Assembly (NCBI RefSeq): GCF_003014755.1
Contig: NZ_PYAW01000005.1
Location: forward strand, 462,320 to 526,319
Direction: 5' to 3'
Length of the DNA stretch: 64,000 bases
DNA from: Chitinophaga niastensis
GTDB taxonomy: Bacteria; Bacteroidota; Bacteroidia; Chitinophagales; Chitinophagaceae
Every line of letters begins with the position of its first letter. Position 1 is the stretch's first letter. The position numbers and the translations under genes were made by a program. Shown here piece after piece: positions 55,201-63,400 of the stretch. The notes beneath the pieces are model-generated. The model worked only from the letters and a program-made list of their open reading frames with translations. It ran no database searches and was not told the DNA's origin.

Positions 55201-57795
55201 ATAATAACAAGATTTGAAGAACAGGTAAGGAAATATCCGGATAACATAGCCATTAACCAGGATGGTAAGTGTATCAGCTATTCAGCATTAAATGCGTGGG
55301 CAAATGGGTTAGCAGAAAAAATTATCACTATTACCGGATCAGCAGGAGTAAATACTGCACTGCTGCTGGAGCATGGGGAAAGTGCAATTACCGGAATGCT
55401 TGGCGTGTTGAAATCAGGGAATGTTTATGTGCCCTTAGACCCTCATTATCCTGTTAACCGGCTGAACTATCTGCTTGAGGATACAGGTTGCAGATTAATT
55501 ATTGCAGATAACACTACCATTGAATTGGTAAAAACGCTTTCTAAAGAACGAAACGATATTTCGATAATTAATATCTCTGTTGAAATAGCACCTGTACAGG
55601 CAAATCCGGATGTGGAAATAAGCCCTGATAGCAAAGCATACATATTGTATACATCCGGCTCAACAGGTGTAGCTAAAGGAGTTGTTCAAAACCACAGGAA
55701 TGTACTGCATTTTATAAGGGTGTATACCAATAATTTGCACATTGGTATAAATGACAAATTAAGTTTGCTGCCTGTTTATGGCTTTGACTCTTCGGTTATG
55801 GATATTTATGGTGGGTTATTAAACGGGGCCGCATTATATCCTTATAACTTAAAGCAAAACGGGACAATAGCGCTGGCAGCATGGCTGTATTCCAATAAGA
55901 TTTCTATTCTTCATACAGTACCTACTATTTACCGGTATTTTATAGCAGGATTAAAAGAAGAGGTGTTTCATAATATAAGGTTGATTGTTTTAGGAGGAGA
56001 AGCTGTTTATAAAAGTGATGTTGAAAAGTTTAAAAAGCATTTTGTTGAAGGGGCTATTTTTATTAATGGATACGGGCCAACGGAGTCAACAATCACGCTC
56101 CAGAAATTCCTTGATCACAACAGTGTTATTACATCATTAAATATACCGGTAGGTTTTCCTGTTCAGGATACGCAGGTTTATTTATTGAATGAAAATGATG
56201 AAACAGCAGGAATTTATCAAACCGGAGAAATAGTTTACAAAAGTGATTATTTATCATTGGGATATTTGAATAAAGCATCTCAAACAAATGCTGTATTTAC
56301 AATTGATCCGGTAACCAATGCAGGAAGGGTCTACAGATCAGGAGATATTGGCAGGATGTTACCAACAGGAGAAATCGAATTTATCGGCAGGAAAGATAAC
56401 CAGGTTAAAATAAGCGGACAAAGAGTTGAACTTTCAGATATTGAACAGAATATACTGAGAATAGACGGTGTTCATGAAGCAGTGGTGTTATTCAGCACAT
56501 TTAAAGAACAGGACCGGCTAATTGCGTATGTCAGGTCGGAAAAAGAAGTGAATGAGCACATGATCAGGCAAAAATTGCATAGCAACTTACCGCTTCACAT
56601 GATACCTGATATTTACATGTTTATGGATAGCTTCCCGCTGACTACCACAGGAAAGATCAGCAGACTGGATCTGCCGGCTCCAACAGAAAAAGAAATTAAA
56701 AGCGCGGAATATACAGCTCCCCGTAATAAATTAGAAGAAAAGCTGGGACTGATATGGCAGGAAATATTAGGTAAAGAAAAGATTGGTATAAAAGATAATT
56801 TCTTTGAGTCAGGAGGAAACTCCCTGTTGGTGATACGTTTGATATGGGCCATAAGAAAAGAACTTGATATGGAAGTATCTACCATAGATGTATTTAGCTG
56901 TCCTACAATTGCATTATTGTCTGGGATATTGGAACAGCGTAATAACAGCGAAGTGTTGTCAGACATCGGGACAGAGGCTAACAAACATGTACTCTTGCTG
57001 AATAAGGGGAAAAAAGAATATCCCCTTTTCATCGCGCCGGGTACAACAGGTATCTGTGATGCCTATTTTGAATTGGCAGCTGCTTTAAATGATGTGGGCG
57101 CTGTATACGGATTATATATGGAAGGCCTGTTTGAAGGGGAACAACCGCTGGATAGTATTACAGCCATCGCTGCAAAAAACATTGCATGGATGAAGGAAAT
57201 ACAGCCTGTAGGGCCTTACCGCTTAGTGGGCCATTCTTTCGGAGGAATAGTCGCTTATGAGATGACGAAGCAATTGGAAAGTAACGGAGAGAAGATGGAC
57301 CTCGTAGCTATATTAGACACTGTTGTCCTCTCCGGAAAAGAGAAACAGGTGGTTGATGCTGGCGGACAGGAGATCTTCACCAGCCTGGTGTGGGTTTTTG
57401 AACAATATAATATTATTGCATCGACGCACCCGTTGTGGGTAGCTGAATTGGGCTCAAAAGTGCTATCATTGGAACCGAAAGAAGTAGTACCTTTTATTAC
57501 TGATTTTATTAAGGATAAAATCAACAGGGAGCATGCCGGGTTTATAATGAGATTGTTCAATACTTATAAGATGAATGCGTCTATACTGTATAATTTTGAC
57601 GGCATAATTTATTCATCACTCTCTTTGATAAAGGCAGCAGTAACCAACTGGGCCGGCTTTGATGAGTGCCTCGGCTGGTCAAAATATGCTGCGGATGTAA
57701 AAGTATTTACTTCACCAGGGGCCCACTCATCTATGGTAAAAGATGATAATGCAAAAATATTGGCCGGATACCTGAAGGAACTGCTAAAGGGATGA
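46015..57795 (+). CDS. Three-module NRPS with N-methyltransferase and thioesterase, protein D
   Basis: Adds residues 13-15 and releases the product. The 3926-residue frame starts at an ATG where the docking domain begins (MPNPKLLDVITILEKAG). Domains: docking 1-65; C13 86-525; A13 542-990 interrupted by N-methyltransferase 996-1406, with the A10 lysine in GNGKIDRK after it; PCP13 (Ser1496); C14-A14-PCP14 1550-2585 (Ser2546); C15-A15-PCP15 2600-3640 (Ser3603); type I thioesterase 3660-3925 (Ser3741, Asp3768, His3904). It is the last gene of the operon, and terminator-like hairpins follow within about 120 bp. The third module looks more AT-rich and more divergent than the rest. The thioesterase probably cyclises the chain, but whether onto the beta-amine or a Thr hydroxyl cannot be told from sequence. 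Confidence 0.97.
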   Translation: MPNPKLLDVITILEKAGKYGIRFSLEEDELLLLIDQKETIDEHFLHELRNNKDSIIAYLKEYQPEIRETDSAKNIIHPSRRQEVEFIPLSYSQERLWFIDQLQGSTQYHVPNIFRLKGTVNRAGLIYALQTLVDRHEVLRTVISAAAGVASQQILDSMAWQLEIVEDTRYNEDTVALHSRIQDIISTPFDLSQDYMLRAHLIVPGEEEQILVITIHHIAADAWSVGILIKELITLYNAFTEDRPAQLPSLSVQYADYAIWQRSWLSGKTLADKIAYWKNKLEDVSPLQLPADYPRPVIQSSRGALYRFNLDKELSDQLKEMSKQQGTTLFMTTLAAFKILLFRYSGQKDICVGTSMTGRDQKELEGLIGFFINTLALRSNLEDNPDFISLLQQVKQTTLDAYGHQEVPFEKIVEVVEKERDMSKSSLFQVMFELFNTPDVSVPELSQGQLQLFREKAAHVTTLFDIGFSLAESRDGLSGNVEYCIDLFSENTIARMVRHYEQLLREIIKNPKAGIDSYTLLCASEARQLLTEFNNTEQEYPQDKTIIELFALQVARTPDAIAIVMPGEYLTYRELDRRTTQLAHQLSAKGITTDRLVPVCIERSLNMAVALLGIMKAGAAYVPIDPAYPAERIDYILEDIGADIVVCSEDCKHRITGNKNIEVLVPDYDMAILEKCIAPDAPSPNHLAYVIYTSGSTGKPKGVMVEHGGMLNHLLAKINELQIDAETVLAFTASYTFDISVWQLFAALLCGGRTVIYQHELILEPARFMQQIDADGITILELVPSHLSELLQEETGVSLKQLKYMVVTGEAVHQSLLKQWFNHRDYGRIPVVNAYGPTEASDDITHYIMREAPLRTNIPLGKPIQNLRIYILDSLYQLCPVGITGEICVAGIGVGRGYLNNPGLTADRFVKDPFNPTVRMYRTGDLGRWLPDGNIEYLGRVDDQVKIRGFRIELGEIEAVLQQSELVNQAAILVRQDNSSQKKLVGYYVPESQTVKVKEALLFQQQENDWHELWETEYARTEEVGKTAAEFNLTGWNDSFSGMAIPEDDMREWLNDIVEVILSAPITSMLEIGCGAGLIYYQMVGHIEKYTGIDFSSVSIGTIRQRISMGDRNYPVTILKTGAAHEITLDADETTDLIIINSVVQYFPGENYLSDVLDKCMPFLKRGGRIVLGDIRDNRLQKLFKCRLNLEKFQPRAGIREFCWKVDEELLKEEELCLSPEYFYRLQKRYPEITDIDIQRQKGTYINELSLYRYTVVIHVGIEKEVMAPLWQRWDEISDIESIRKQINNNAAVIALQDVPDPRLWKERLLENGLKDPSVLSVGDLMACIAQPDKNTLGVNELLFAARNRGYHCRLLLNEQPLKINLLLELQPFPGFIAPVNSKSADTSYCITANVPMYAKIAELLSQDIRKKLLQQLPDYMVPTDLIALQHLPLTGNGKIDRKFLSQRENMQWKSLINYQSPVTTIELLLVDIWQELLGVARVGIYDDFFELGGHSLLATRTVSAIRKSLGVELTVKDFFLYPTVAKLAIYLQQRDKGLLLPVIEVGPRPLHIPLSYSQERLWFIDQLEGSVQYHISNILKLSGSLDKDALENALRKIVGRHEVLRTVIEQEGGIPYQRIQEENGWELKLVSDTIYREDKPALQACIAALIAVPFELSRDYMLRAHLIVLDDAEHMLVVTQHHIASDGWSTSIIVRELGELYEAAMEKRITRLTPLNVQYADYAIWQRKYLLGTILDKKLNYWKEKLDSVDIMQLPTDYPRPRIQSSRGAGTVLRLEQTLLDELKTLSRKQSTTLYMTLLTVFKVLLYRYSGQEDICVGTPIAGRTQQEIEGLIGFFVNTLVLRSNLGNNPSFISLLEQVKQTTLDAYEHQEVPFEKVVEAVVKDRDLSRNPLFQVMFVLQNVPETSDLHLGTLQLSGESFKKVSTPFDLTFSVQEFADGLGVNVTYCTDLFSEDTIGRMMTHYETLLRAVVDAPHEKIGNLPMLGAAETQQLLVTFNETAAKDFPHPDKTIIDIFNAQVAHTPDAAALVFEDGYVTYKTLDERTNQLARYLIAQGVTTETLVAICIERSLEMIIGILGILKAGGAYVPVDPEYPMERIRYMLEDTGAGILLSNIACRNKLPDTGHTVHIIMLDEDWPVINEYPGKAPVTSLIPANLAYIIYTSGSTGKPKGVMIEHSSVVNLAIGQREALSLKEGMRTLQFASLSFDASCYEIFNTLLSGGCLVLCRKEDILSTEKFEALINKYQVELITLPPSYQHMIREITGPVKTIVSAGETLNSADAIYLMSRGIRLINAYGPTENTVCTTLSDQPVKENGTVVIGKPIKNIQVYILDAQKGVCPVNVIGEIFIGGAGVARGYLNQPGLSAERFVLNPFRKGERMYKTGDLGRWLPDGNIAFIGRKDNQVKIRGYRIELGEIEAVLQSAPGIDESIVLAKFNKEGDQELVAYVVSKVTLNSADLYEHLSKVLPVYMIPGNFVQLPFFPLTTSGKIDRKSLSDLKGLEMETGVAYAPPRNEVEEKLVLIWQEILGKERIGIKDNFFESGGHSLKATRLAHQLYKVFSVKISLKELFIKAVLEEQARLISKAKKAAYQNIIPIPVQEHYELSPSQYRLWLMDQMGIVNASYNIYGECKFEEDIDPGVFKQSIKELVTRHEVLRTVFIETDGIPKQKVVNVNELNFDIDLVAVSEEREIDVNTIKHKIFNNEFKLDVWPLFKMLFIKEGGHNRLFYSMHHIISDGWSMELFARDVSAIYKSQLTGDPVLLPDLKIQYKDYAGWQNNLLLNEETNSLEEYWTSHLKGQLPDMRLPYDYEAYAEVSDNEAKYFELYIDEAKKNEINKFLVNRKVSLFSLLIAGFKVILNRLTGEADLIIGVPVANREHDDIRDLIGFFLNTLMLRDELKTDSFFEVFLEQVNNTILEGLEHQSYPFEKLLEKLKIQRDYNRFPVSSVFCNMLNFNSTEEIFLHNKVPKHGEVAGYAKFDLECYFKEYTDGISVKCIYKSKLFKPETIEYWMNEFVSVIKQVVSNSQIEIKKIKIFEQQISRINDPVPVNPFTYFKEESVNQSIITRFEEQVRKYPDNIAINQDGKCISYSALNAWANGLAEKIITITGSAGVNTALLLEHGESAITGMLGVLKSGNVYVPLDPHYPVNRLNYLLEDTGCRLIIADNTTIELVKTLSKERNDISIINISVEIAPVQANPDVEISPDSKAYILYTSGSTGVAKGVVQNHRNVLHFIRVYTNNLHIGINDKLSLLPVYGFDSSVMDIYGGLLNGAALYPYNLKQNGTIALAAWLYSNKISILHTVPTIYRYFIAGLKEEVFHNIRLIVLGGEAVYKSDVEKFKKHFVEGAIFINGYGPTESTITLQKFLDHNSVITSLNIPVGFPVQDTQVYLLNENDETAGIYQTGEIVYKSDYLSLGYLNKASQTNAVFTIDPVTNAGRVYRSGDIGRMLPTGEIEFIGRKDNQVKISGQRVELSDIEQNILRIDGVHEAVVLFSTFKEQDRLIAYVRSEKEVNEHMIRQKLHSNLPLHMIPDIYMFMDSFPLTTTGKISRLDLPAPTEKEIKSAEYTAPRNKLEEKLGLIWQEILGKEKIGIKDNFFESGGNSLLVIRLIWAIRKELDMEVSTIDVFSCPTIALLSGILEQRNNSEVLSDIGTEANKHVLLLNKGKKEYPLFIAPGTTGICDAYFELAAALNDVGAVYGLYMEGLFEGEQPLDSITAIAAKNIAWMKEIQPVGPYRLVGHSFGGIVAYEMTKQLESNGEKMDLVAILDTVVLSGKEKQVVDAGGQEIFTSLVWVFEQYNIIASTHPLWVAELGSKVLSLEPKEVVPFITDFIKDKINREHAGFIMRLFNTYKMNASILYNFDGIIYSSLSLIKAAVTNWAGFDECLGWSKYAADVKVFTSPGAHSSMVKDDNAKILAGYLKELLKG
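46265..50630 (+). other. NRPS module 13 (C13-A13-nMT-PCP13), N-methylated unassigned residue
   Basis: C13 has HHIAADAW (from residue 216). The A13 pocket reads DIWEVTADDK, one residue from the A2/A4 code, so probably the same or a close substrate. The methyltransferase insert means it enters the peptide N-methylated. PCP13 has LGGHSLLATR (Ser1496). Confidence 0.85.
49000..50230 (+). other. N-methyltransferase domain inserted in A13
   Basis: About 410 residues sit between the A8 motif (KIRGFRIELGEIE) and the A10 motif, the standard place for NRPS N-methyltransferases. SAM motif I is LEIGCGAG (from residue 1070), followed by YTGIDFS and VVQYFPG. It methylates the amino nitrogen of the residue held on PCP13, using S-adenosylmethionine. 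Confidence 0.92.
50660..53770 (+). other. NRPS module 14 (C14-A14-PCP14), predicted aromatic residue
   Basis: C14 has HHIASDGW (from residue 1682). The A14 pocket reads DAYTVAAVCK, close to Phe (DAWTIAAVCK) and Tyr-type (DASTVAAVCK) codes, so an aromatic residue is likely. PCP14 has SGGHSLKATR (Ser2546). Confidence 0.83.
53810..56950 (+). other. NRPS module 15 (C15-A15-PCP15), divergent, substrate unassigned
   Basis: C15 has a different N-terminal motif (LSPSQYRLWLMDQM) but an intact HHIISDGW (from residue 2731). The A15 pocket reads DSMHVGGITK, which I cannot assign. Its core motifs drift: KISGQRVELSDIE for A8 and LYTSGSTGVAKGV for A3. The A10 lysine is kept (TTGKISR). PCP15 has SGGNSLL (Ser3603), Asn for His. 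The DNA looks more AT-rich than its neighbours by eye. Confidence 0.82.
56980..57795 (+). other. Type I thioesterase domain (protein D C-terminus)
   Basis: Alpha/beta hydrolase that releases the finished chain from PCP15. The nucleophile is Ser3741 in GHSFGG, the acid Asp3768 in AILDTVV and the base His3904 in PGAHSSM. It begins about 55 residues after the PCP15 serine. Its position at the end of the last protein marks the end of the assembly line. Confidence 0.94.
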
Positions 57796-57836
57796 TAAGT
57801 AAAGCACCTGGCATTAAGTGAGATTTTCAGAAATAT

Positions 57837-57867
57837 TTTGTTTTTCGGATTTGAAAATGTACTTTTG
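57837..57867 (+). promoter_or_regulatory. Bacteroidota-type promoter-like site
   Basis: TTTG at 57837-57840, a 19-bp spacer, then TACTTTTG at 57860-57867. This fits the TTTG / TAnnTTTG consensus known for Bacteroides vegetative promoters. It lies just 42 bp after the gene D stop and directly before two hairpins, so it would drive either a very long leader to gene E or a short RNA. In AT-rich DNA a chance match is possible. Confidence 0.35.
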
Positions 57868-57869
57868 AA

Positions 57870-57916
57870 AGCGTGCCAATACATGCTTGATGCAGTGATT
57901 TACTGCTCCTTTTTTA
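57870..57916 (+). terminator. Tandem hairpins with T-run after gene D, likely intrinsic terminator
   Basis: The first stem is AGCGTG/CATGCT (57870-57875 with 57882-57887, one G-T pair). The second is GCAGT/ACTGC (57892-57896 with 57902-57906, extended by a G-T pair), followed by TCC and six Ts (57910-57915). The placement, 75-120 bp after the last gene of the operon, fits rho-independent termination. Confidence 0.55.
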
Positions 57917-58055
57917 ACAGACAGTTTTTAATATCTTTTTAATCAGGAAACCTAAAGATAATAACCAGAAAAACTCAATATTTTCATTTTTTTCTATTAT
58001 TTCCCTTACGAGTTAGAAAACAGATAAACAACATTGTGTTATACCCGTCTTAATC

Positions 58056-58076
58056 TGCAAGTAAATTGTACTTGCA
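58056..58076. promoter_or_regulatory. 21-bp perfect inverted repeat, candidate operator
   Basis: TGCAAGTA - AATTG - TACTTGCA has eight perfectly paired bases on each side of a 5-base centre. No T-run follows, so a protein-binding operator is likelier than a terminator. It lies 635 bp upstream of the gene E start. The binding protein is unknown. Confidence 0.4.
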
Positions 58077-58567
58077 TGAGCGACAGCTTTACCAGTAAAA
58101 GTGTGGATTCCCTCAAAAATACAGACCATAATCAAACTGGATATACTGATCTGACTAATACTTTGTACTAATTCAAATAGATATTACTAGTCTTGTATGA
58201 TCAAACTATTTATCTTCCTCATGGTTTTCATTGCTCGTTGGATTTTTTTTATTACTGATTTAAATAACCCGTCACAAGAAAAAATTTAAACCGCATAACA
58301 CTTACGTAAAACGTTGAGCCACGTGTATTATTCTTCCCGCTCTGCAAAAATGTAATGAGTTTAATGACCAACTGAGCTTATTACAATGATCATTTTTTCC
58401 ATACACTTCCTTACTGCCAGTAACATTTGTAGTTTACTGAAAGCGAAGCTTTGTTTTTATTTGTCGGTATCTGCGAATATTATATGGAAATATATTTATC
58501 AATCTTAACCTGTCCATATCTTACCTACGCCCCTTTACCAGCAATTAATTTTCCGCATTCACTAAAA

Positions 58568-58582
58568 TAGCCAGACAGGCTA
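58568..58582. repeat. Short inverted repeat upstream of gene E
   Basis: TAGCC - AGACA - GGCTA, a perfect 5-bp stem with a 5-base loop, lies 128 bp before the gene E start. It is small enough to be chance but could form a hairpin in a leader RNA. Confidence 0.25.
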
Positions 58583-58710
58583 CCGTAATCTTTTACCCGA
58601 ATTTATAATAATTGATGCATCCCGCTCTGTAGTGCGATGTGATGCAATCCTGTTTTAAACTTTCTGCTCAACACTATTGTAAAAAACCATCAACTATATA
58701 ACCCGATTTT

Positions 58711-60440
58711 ATGGAGAATATATTAGCACCTCAGACTTTGGTGGAGATAATAATAAAACAAAAAGATATTAAAGACAAAGGGATAACTTTTATCGGAGCT
58801 GCCAACAAAGGAGATTTTCTTTCTTATCATCAGCTTTATCTTACTGCCTTATCATGGTTAAAATATTTGCAGGATAAAGGATTAAAACCCGGTGATGAAC
58901 TGGTTTTTCAAATAGAAGACAGTCAAACATTTATTGAACTTTTTTGGGCATGTATACTTGGTGCAATCATACCTGTACCCGTTGCGATGGCGCATCATGG
59001 TGAAAATGTACAAAAGCTCTTTAATATCAAAACATTTTTAAATAATCCAACCCTGTTTATCAGCCGGGCGCAATATAAAAAATTACGCGCTATGATACAT
59101 AGCGATACAGCCACAGATAAGTTGATTTTTGATAAAATACTATTTGTTGAAGAAGCAAAAGAACATACAGGGGTAGGCATTATACACCCTGTTACACCGG
59201 ATGCTATTGCTTTTCTCCAGTTTTCTTCCGGCTCTACAGGTAATCCAAAAGGCGTGGTGCTCACACATCATAACCTGATCACAAATATTTATGCGGCAAC
59301 AAGTGCACATCAGTGTGGTGAGCAAGATAGCTATCTCAGCTGGATGCCGCTTACACATGATATGGGATTGATCGGTTTTCACCTCTTTCCTATAGGGGCT
59401 GGTGTAAATCAGTATCTGATACCTACAGATCTGTTTATCAGGAACCCGTTACTATGGATGCAAAAGGTATCTGAGTACAGGGCTACAATTACCTGCTCTC
59501 CCAACTTCGGTTATAAATATTATCTGAATCAGTTTACAGAAGAAAAAGGGAAGGGCCTTGATCTTTCCAGTGTAAAGATTATTCTGAATGGTGCAGAGCC
59601 GGTATCGGCTTCTCTGTGTCGCACATTTATAGATACCCTCGGGAAATTCCATTTACATCCACGGACCATGTGTGCAGGTTATGGGTTGGCTGAAGCATCA
59701 CTCGAAGTAACTTTTGCCGGTATCCATATGCCACTCAGAACCATCATGCTGCGCAGGGATGCTATGACCATAGGATGCGCGATTCCTGAAGAAGCCATAC
59801 AGGGAAATAGTACAGACTATGCTGAAGTAGTGAACCTTGGTTACGTGATCGATGGCGTAACAGTAAAGATCACTGATGAAAAGGAAAAAGAACTGAAAGA
59901 TGGTCATATAGGTATCATCTGGATCAAAGGAGATGCAGTTACCAGCAGTTACTATAACAATGAAACAGCAACAAAGGCTGTGATTAAAAAAGATGGATGG
60001 CTGAATACTGGTGATACAGGTTTTATGCGGGGGGGATGTCTGCATGTGATAGGAAGAGTGAAAGATATCATCTTCGTAAATGGTGCCAATGTATATCCGC
60101 ATGACGTGGAGCAAACACTTGAACAGCTGGATGGTATTGAAACAGGAAAGGTCGTGGTTTGTGGGGTACCTGACGAAGAAACAGGATCAGAAGGTATTGC
60201 GGTATTTGTGTTATATAAATCTTCTGTACAAAAATTTCAACCGGTAATAACTGAGATAAAAAGATTTATCGCCGCCAAATTTGGACTGGAAGTAAAGCAT
60301 GTGCTGCCGGTGAGGAAAATACATAAAACAACAAGCGGTAAGGTGAAACGGTTCTTCTTTGTAGAAGAATACCGGAAAGGAACCTATAATGAAGTTATCC
60401 TCGAAATAGCGGAACTAAATAATATGGTCATTAGTAAAAA
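58711..60440 (+). other. Fatty acyl-AMP ligase domain, complete (protein E)
   Basis: Loads a fatty acid onto the adjacent ACP through acyl-AMP. The P-loop motif is SSGSTGNPKGVVLTH. Others seen are SWMPLTHDMGLIG, CAGYGLAEASLEVTF, GWLNTGDTGF, GRVKDIIFVNGANVYPHD and TTSGKVKR with the A10 lysine. The HDMGLIG and AEASLEVTFAG motifs are typical of FAALs. Confidence 0.93.
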
Positions 60441-63400
60441 TGGACCGGTATTATCTGACAAGGATAATGCTACTGGTTTTCATAATGCTGAAGTGATCCG
60501 ACAATGGTTGCAGCAGTGGCTGCAACAGAGGCTCCATCTCACAGTAGCAGATCTGGATACACAACATACTTTCGCATCATACGGAATGACATCCTTGCTT
60601 GCGGTTACATTGGCTGTAGACCTGGAAGCCTGGCTGCAGGTAACAATAGACAATACGGCCGTCTATAATTTCCCTACTATAGACACTTTAGCTGCACATC
60701 TTTCCGGAATAAGCACAGATAGCAGCAGGAAAAAACAACACATTGTCAGCCAGGTGACCGATAATAGGATTGCTGTAATTGGAATTGGTTGCCGTTTCCC
60801 CGGAGGAATCAGCACACCGGCAGCTTTCTGGAAATTGCTGCGTGAACAACGTAGTGCCATTACCGTTATTCCACAGGACCGGTGGAATGTCGACGATTAT
60901 TTTAGCCCTGATATGGATGCTCCCGGTAAAATGTATACCCGCTATGGTGGATTTATTGAGCAGGTAGACCAGTTTGATCCTTCATTTTTTGGAGTTTCAC
61001 CAAAAGAGGCTGATTGGATGGATCCACAGCAGCGATTATTGTTGGAGGTTTGCTGGGAGGCACTGGAGAATGCGAAACTCCGGCCGTCAGATTTGAGGGG
61101 TAGTAACAGTGGTGTTTTTATAGGGGTAGGAACGGATGATTACCAGCATCTTGTTCATAATAGCGTAGACGTTTCACAGTTAGAAAACGCGTTTAACATT
61201 TTGGGGATAGAAAGAAGCATTGCAGCAGGAAGAATAGCTTATATGCTTGATTTTCATGGCCCGGTTGTGCAACTGGATACCGCTTGCTCCTCTTCACTGC
61301 TCAGCGTGCACCAGGCCTGTCAGAATATTTTGTTAGGAGAATGTTCGCTGGCATTGGCAGGTGGTGTTAACCTGATGCTTTCACCTGATACTACTATCAG
61401 GTTATGTAGGATGAAAGCCCTTTCACCATCTGGTTTATGCAAAACATTTGATGACAATGCTGACGGATATGTAAGAGGAGAAGGCTGCGGTGTAGTTGTA
61501 TTGAAACGATTCAGTGATGCACTTGCTGACGGAGATAATATTCTTGCTACTATTACAGGTTCTGCTGCCAATCACGATGGGTTAAGTAATGGTCTTACTG
61601 CTCCCAACGGGATTGCACAGCAACATGTTATTGAAAAGGCACTGGCCAATGCCGGTATCAGTGCAGATAAAGTACAATATGTAGAAGCACATGGTACCGG
61701 TACGCCTCTGGGAGATCCTGTTGAAGTACTGGCATTAAATAATGTTTACGGGCGCCTGCATACTGCTGAACAGCGCCTGCTGATAGGTGCTGTAAAAACC
61801 AATATCGGGCATCTGGAAGCTGCAGCCGGCATTGCTGGTTTCATAAAAACAGTGTTATGCTTACAGCATCAGCAGATTCCTGCCAGTCTTCATTATCAGC
61901 ACCCCAATCATTTTATTCCCTGGAATGATATGATGATAAAGGTAGCAGATCAATTAACGGAATGGCAGCCCAGTACAGAAAAAAGAATGGCAGCAGTAAG
62001 TGCTTTCGGTTTGAGTGGTACCAATGTGCATGTAATACTGGAAGAAGGGATAATTGATAAAAATCGGGCAGGGATTGAAGCGCGGACATTACCGTCTTAT
62101 CCGTTGCTCTTATCTGCTAAAACACCGGCTGCATTGCAGGCAACAGCTGAACAGTATATTGCTCTGGCAGTACAATCCACTACTGCATTGGAAGATATCG
62201 CTTATAGCAGCATCATTACCCGTGATGTTTTCGAATATCGTTTAGCCGTTGAAGTTACATCCAGGCATGACATATACCAGTATTTGCACGCGTTTATAAA
62301 TAATACTGATGATAGCAGGGTGTTGAAGGGAAGTTTGTCCGCACCTAAAGGAAAGTTGGTATGGCTTTTTACGGGCCAGGGCGCACAATATTGGAAGATG
62401 GGTCAGGAGCTGTATGAAAATAGCCTGGTATTCAGGGGAGTAATGGATCATTGTGATGCTTTCCTGGAAAAATGTTGGGGCTTTTCATTAACTACACTGT
62501 TATATGAGAAAGATAAAGAAGAAGGAAATGCATTATTGAATCAAACCGCATTTGCACAGCCGGCATTATTTGCTATCTCATGTGCGTTGGCCGCATTATG
62601 GCAATCCTGGGGTATATACCCTGATATCGTAGCAGGACATAGTGTAGGAGAATACGCTGCCGCATATGTGGCCGGTGTATTCAGTCTGGATGATGGATTA
62701 AGATTGGTTACAGAACGGGGTAGACTAATGCAGGCACTTGATACGCCAGGTGCTATGTCGATAGTATATGCACCTGTAGCATTGGTGGCTGAAGTTATTC
62801 ACCCGCATGCTGGTGAATTGTCTATCGCTGCTGTGAATGCTCCTGAACTGACAGTCGTTTCCGGTAATAAAAATACGCTTAACAACGTATTATCTGCATT
62901 GGGAAAATCCGGTGTTAAGAGCCGGAAACTGGTCGTTTCGCATGCATTTCACTCTCCGCTGATGCAGCCGGTATTGGAAGAATTTAGTGAAATAGCGGCG
63001 AGTATACGGTATCAGCAACCATCGATCGACTTCGTATCAAATGTTACCGGAAAGGTGGTAACCACCGAGATAGCTAATGGTGATTACTGGTGCAGGCATA
63101 TTATGTCGCCAGTATATTTTTCTGAAAGTATAAAAGCAATAAAACAGCTGAACGGTGAAGTGCTGATGGAACTAGGGCCACAACCACATCTTTTATCGAT
63201 GGCGCAATTAACATGGGCTATTGAAGATGATAACCTGTTTCCTGCCATGCAACAGGGGAAATCATCGTGGAGTACCATGTTGCAAAGCATTATGAAACTA
63301 CATGTAAAAGGTATAGCTGTAAATTGGGAAAACTTTTATGCAGATCACACGCATTGTAAAGTGCCGCTGCCCAACTATCCGTTCCAGCGTCAGCATTATT

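Larger units (their letters stand above)
57796..58710. other. Intergenic region between the two lipopeptide loci
   Basis: About 915 bp with no convincing gene; it is AT-rich and has no long open frame. It holds tandem hairpins and a promoter-like site right after gene D, a 21-bp inverted repeat at 58056-58076, a 10-bp palindrome AATGATCATT at 58385-58394, and a small hairpin AAAGC-GAA-GCTTT with a following T-run at 58440-58458. A further hairpin lies at 58568-58582. It must carry the promoter for gene E, but I find no clear consensus close to its ATG. Confidence 0.8.

Noticed and set aside
12240..57000. Repeated module DNA as a CRISPR or mobile-element repeat
   Set aside because: The repeats are coding, spaced about 3.1 kb apart, and coincide with conserved NRPS motifs; no transposase or spacer structure was seen.
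57892..58700. GATGCA-type short repeats in the intergenic region as iterons or an attachment site
   Set aside because: Only a few short scattered copies with irregular spacing; expected by chance in this composition.
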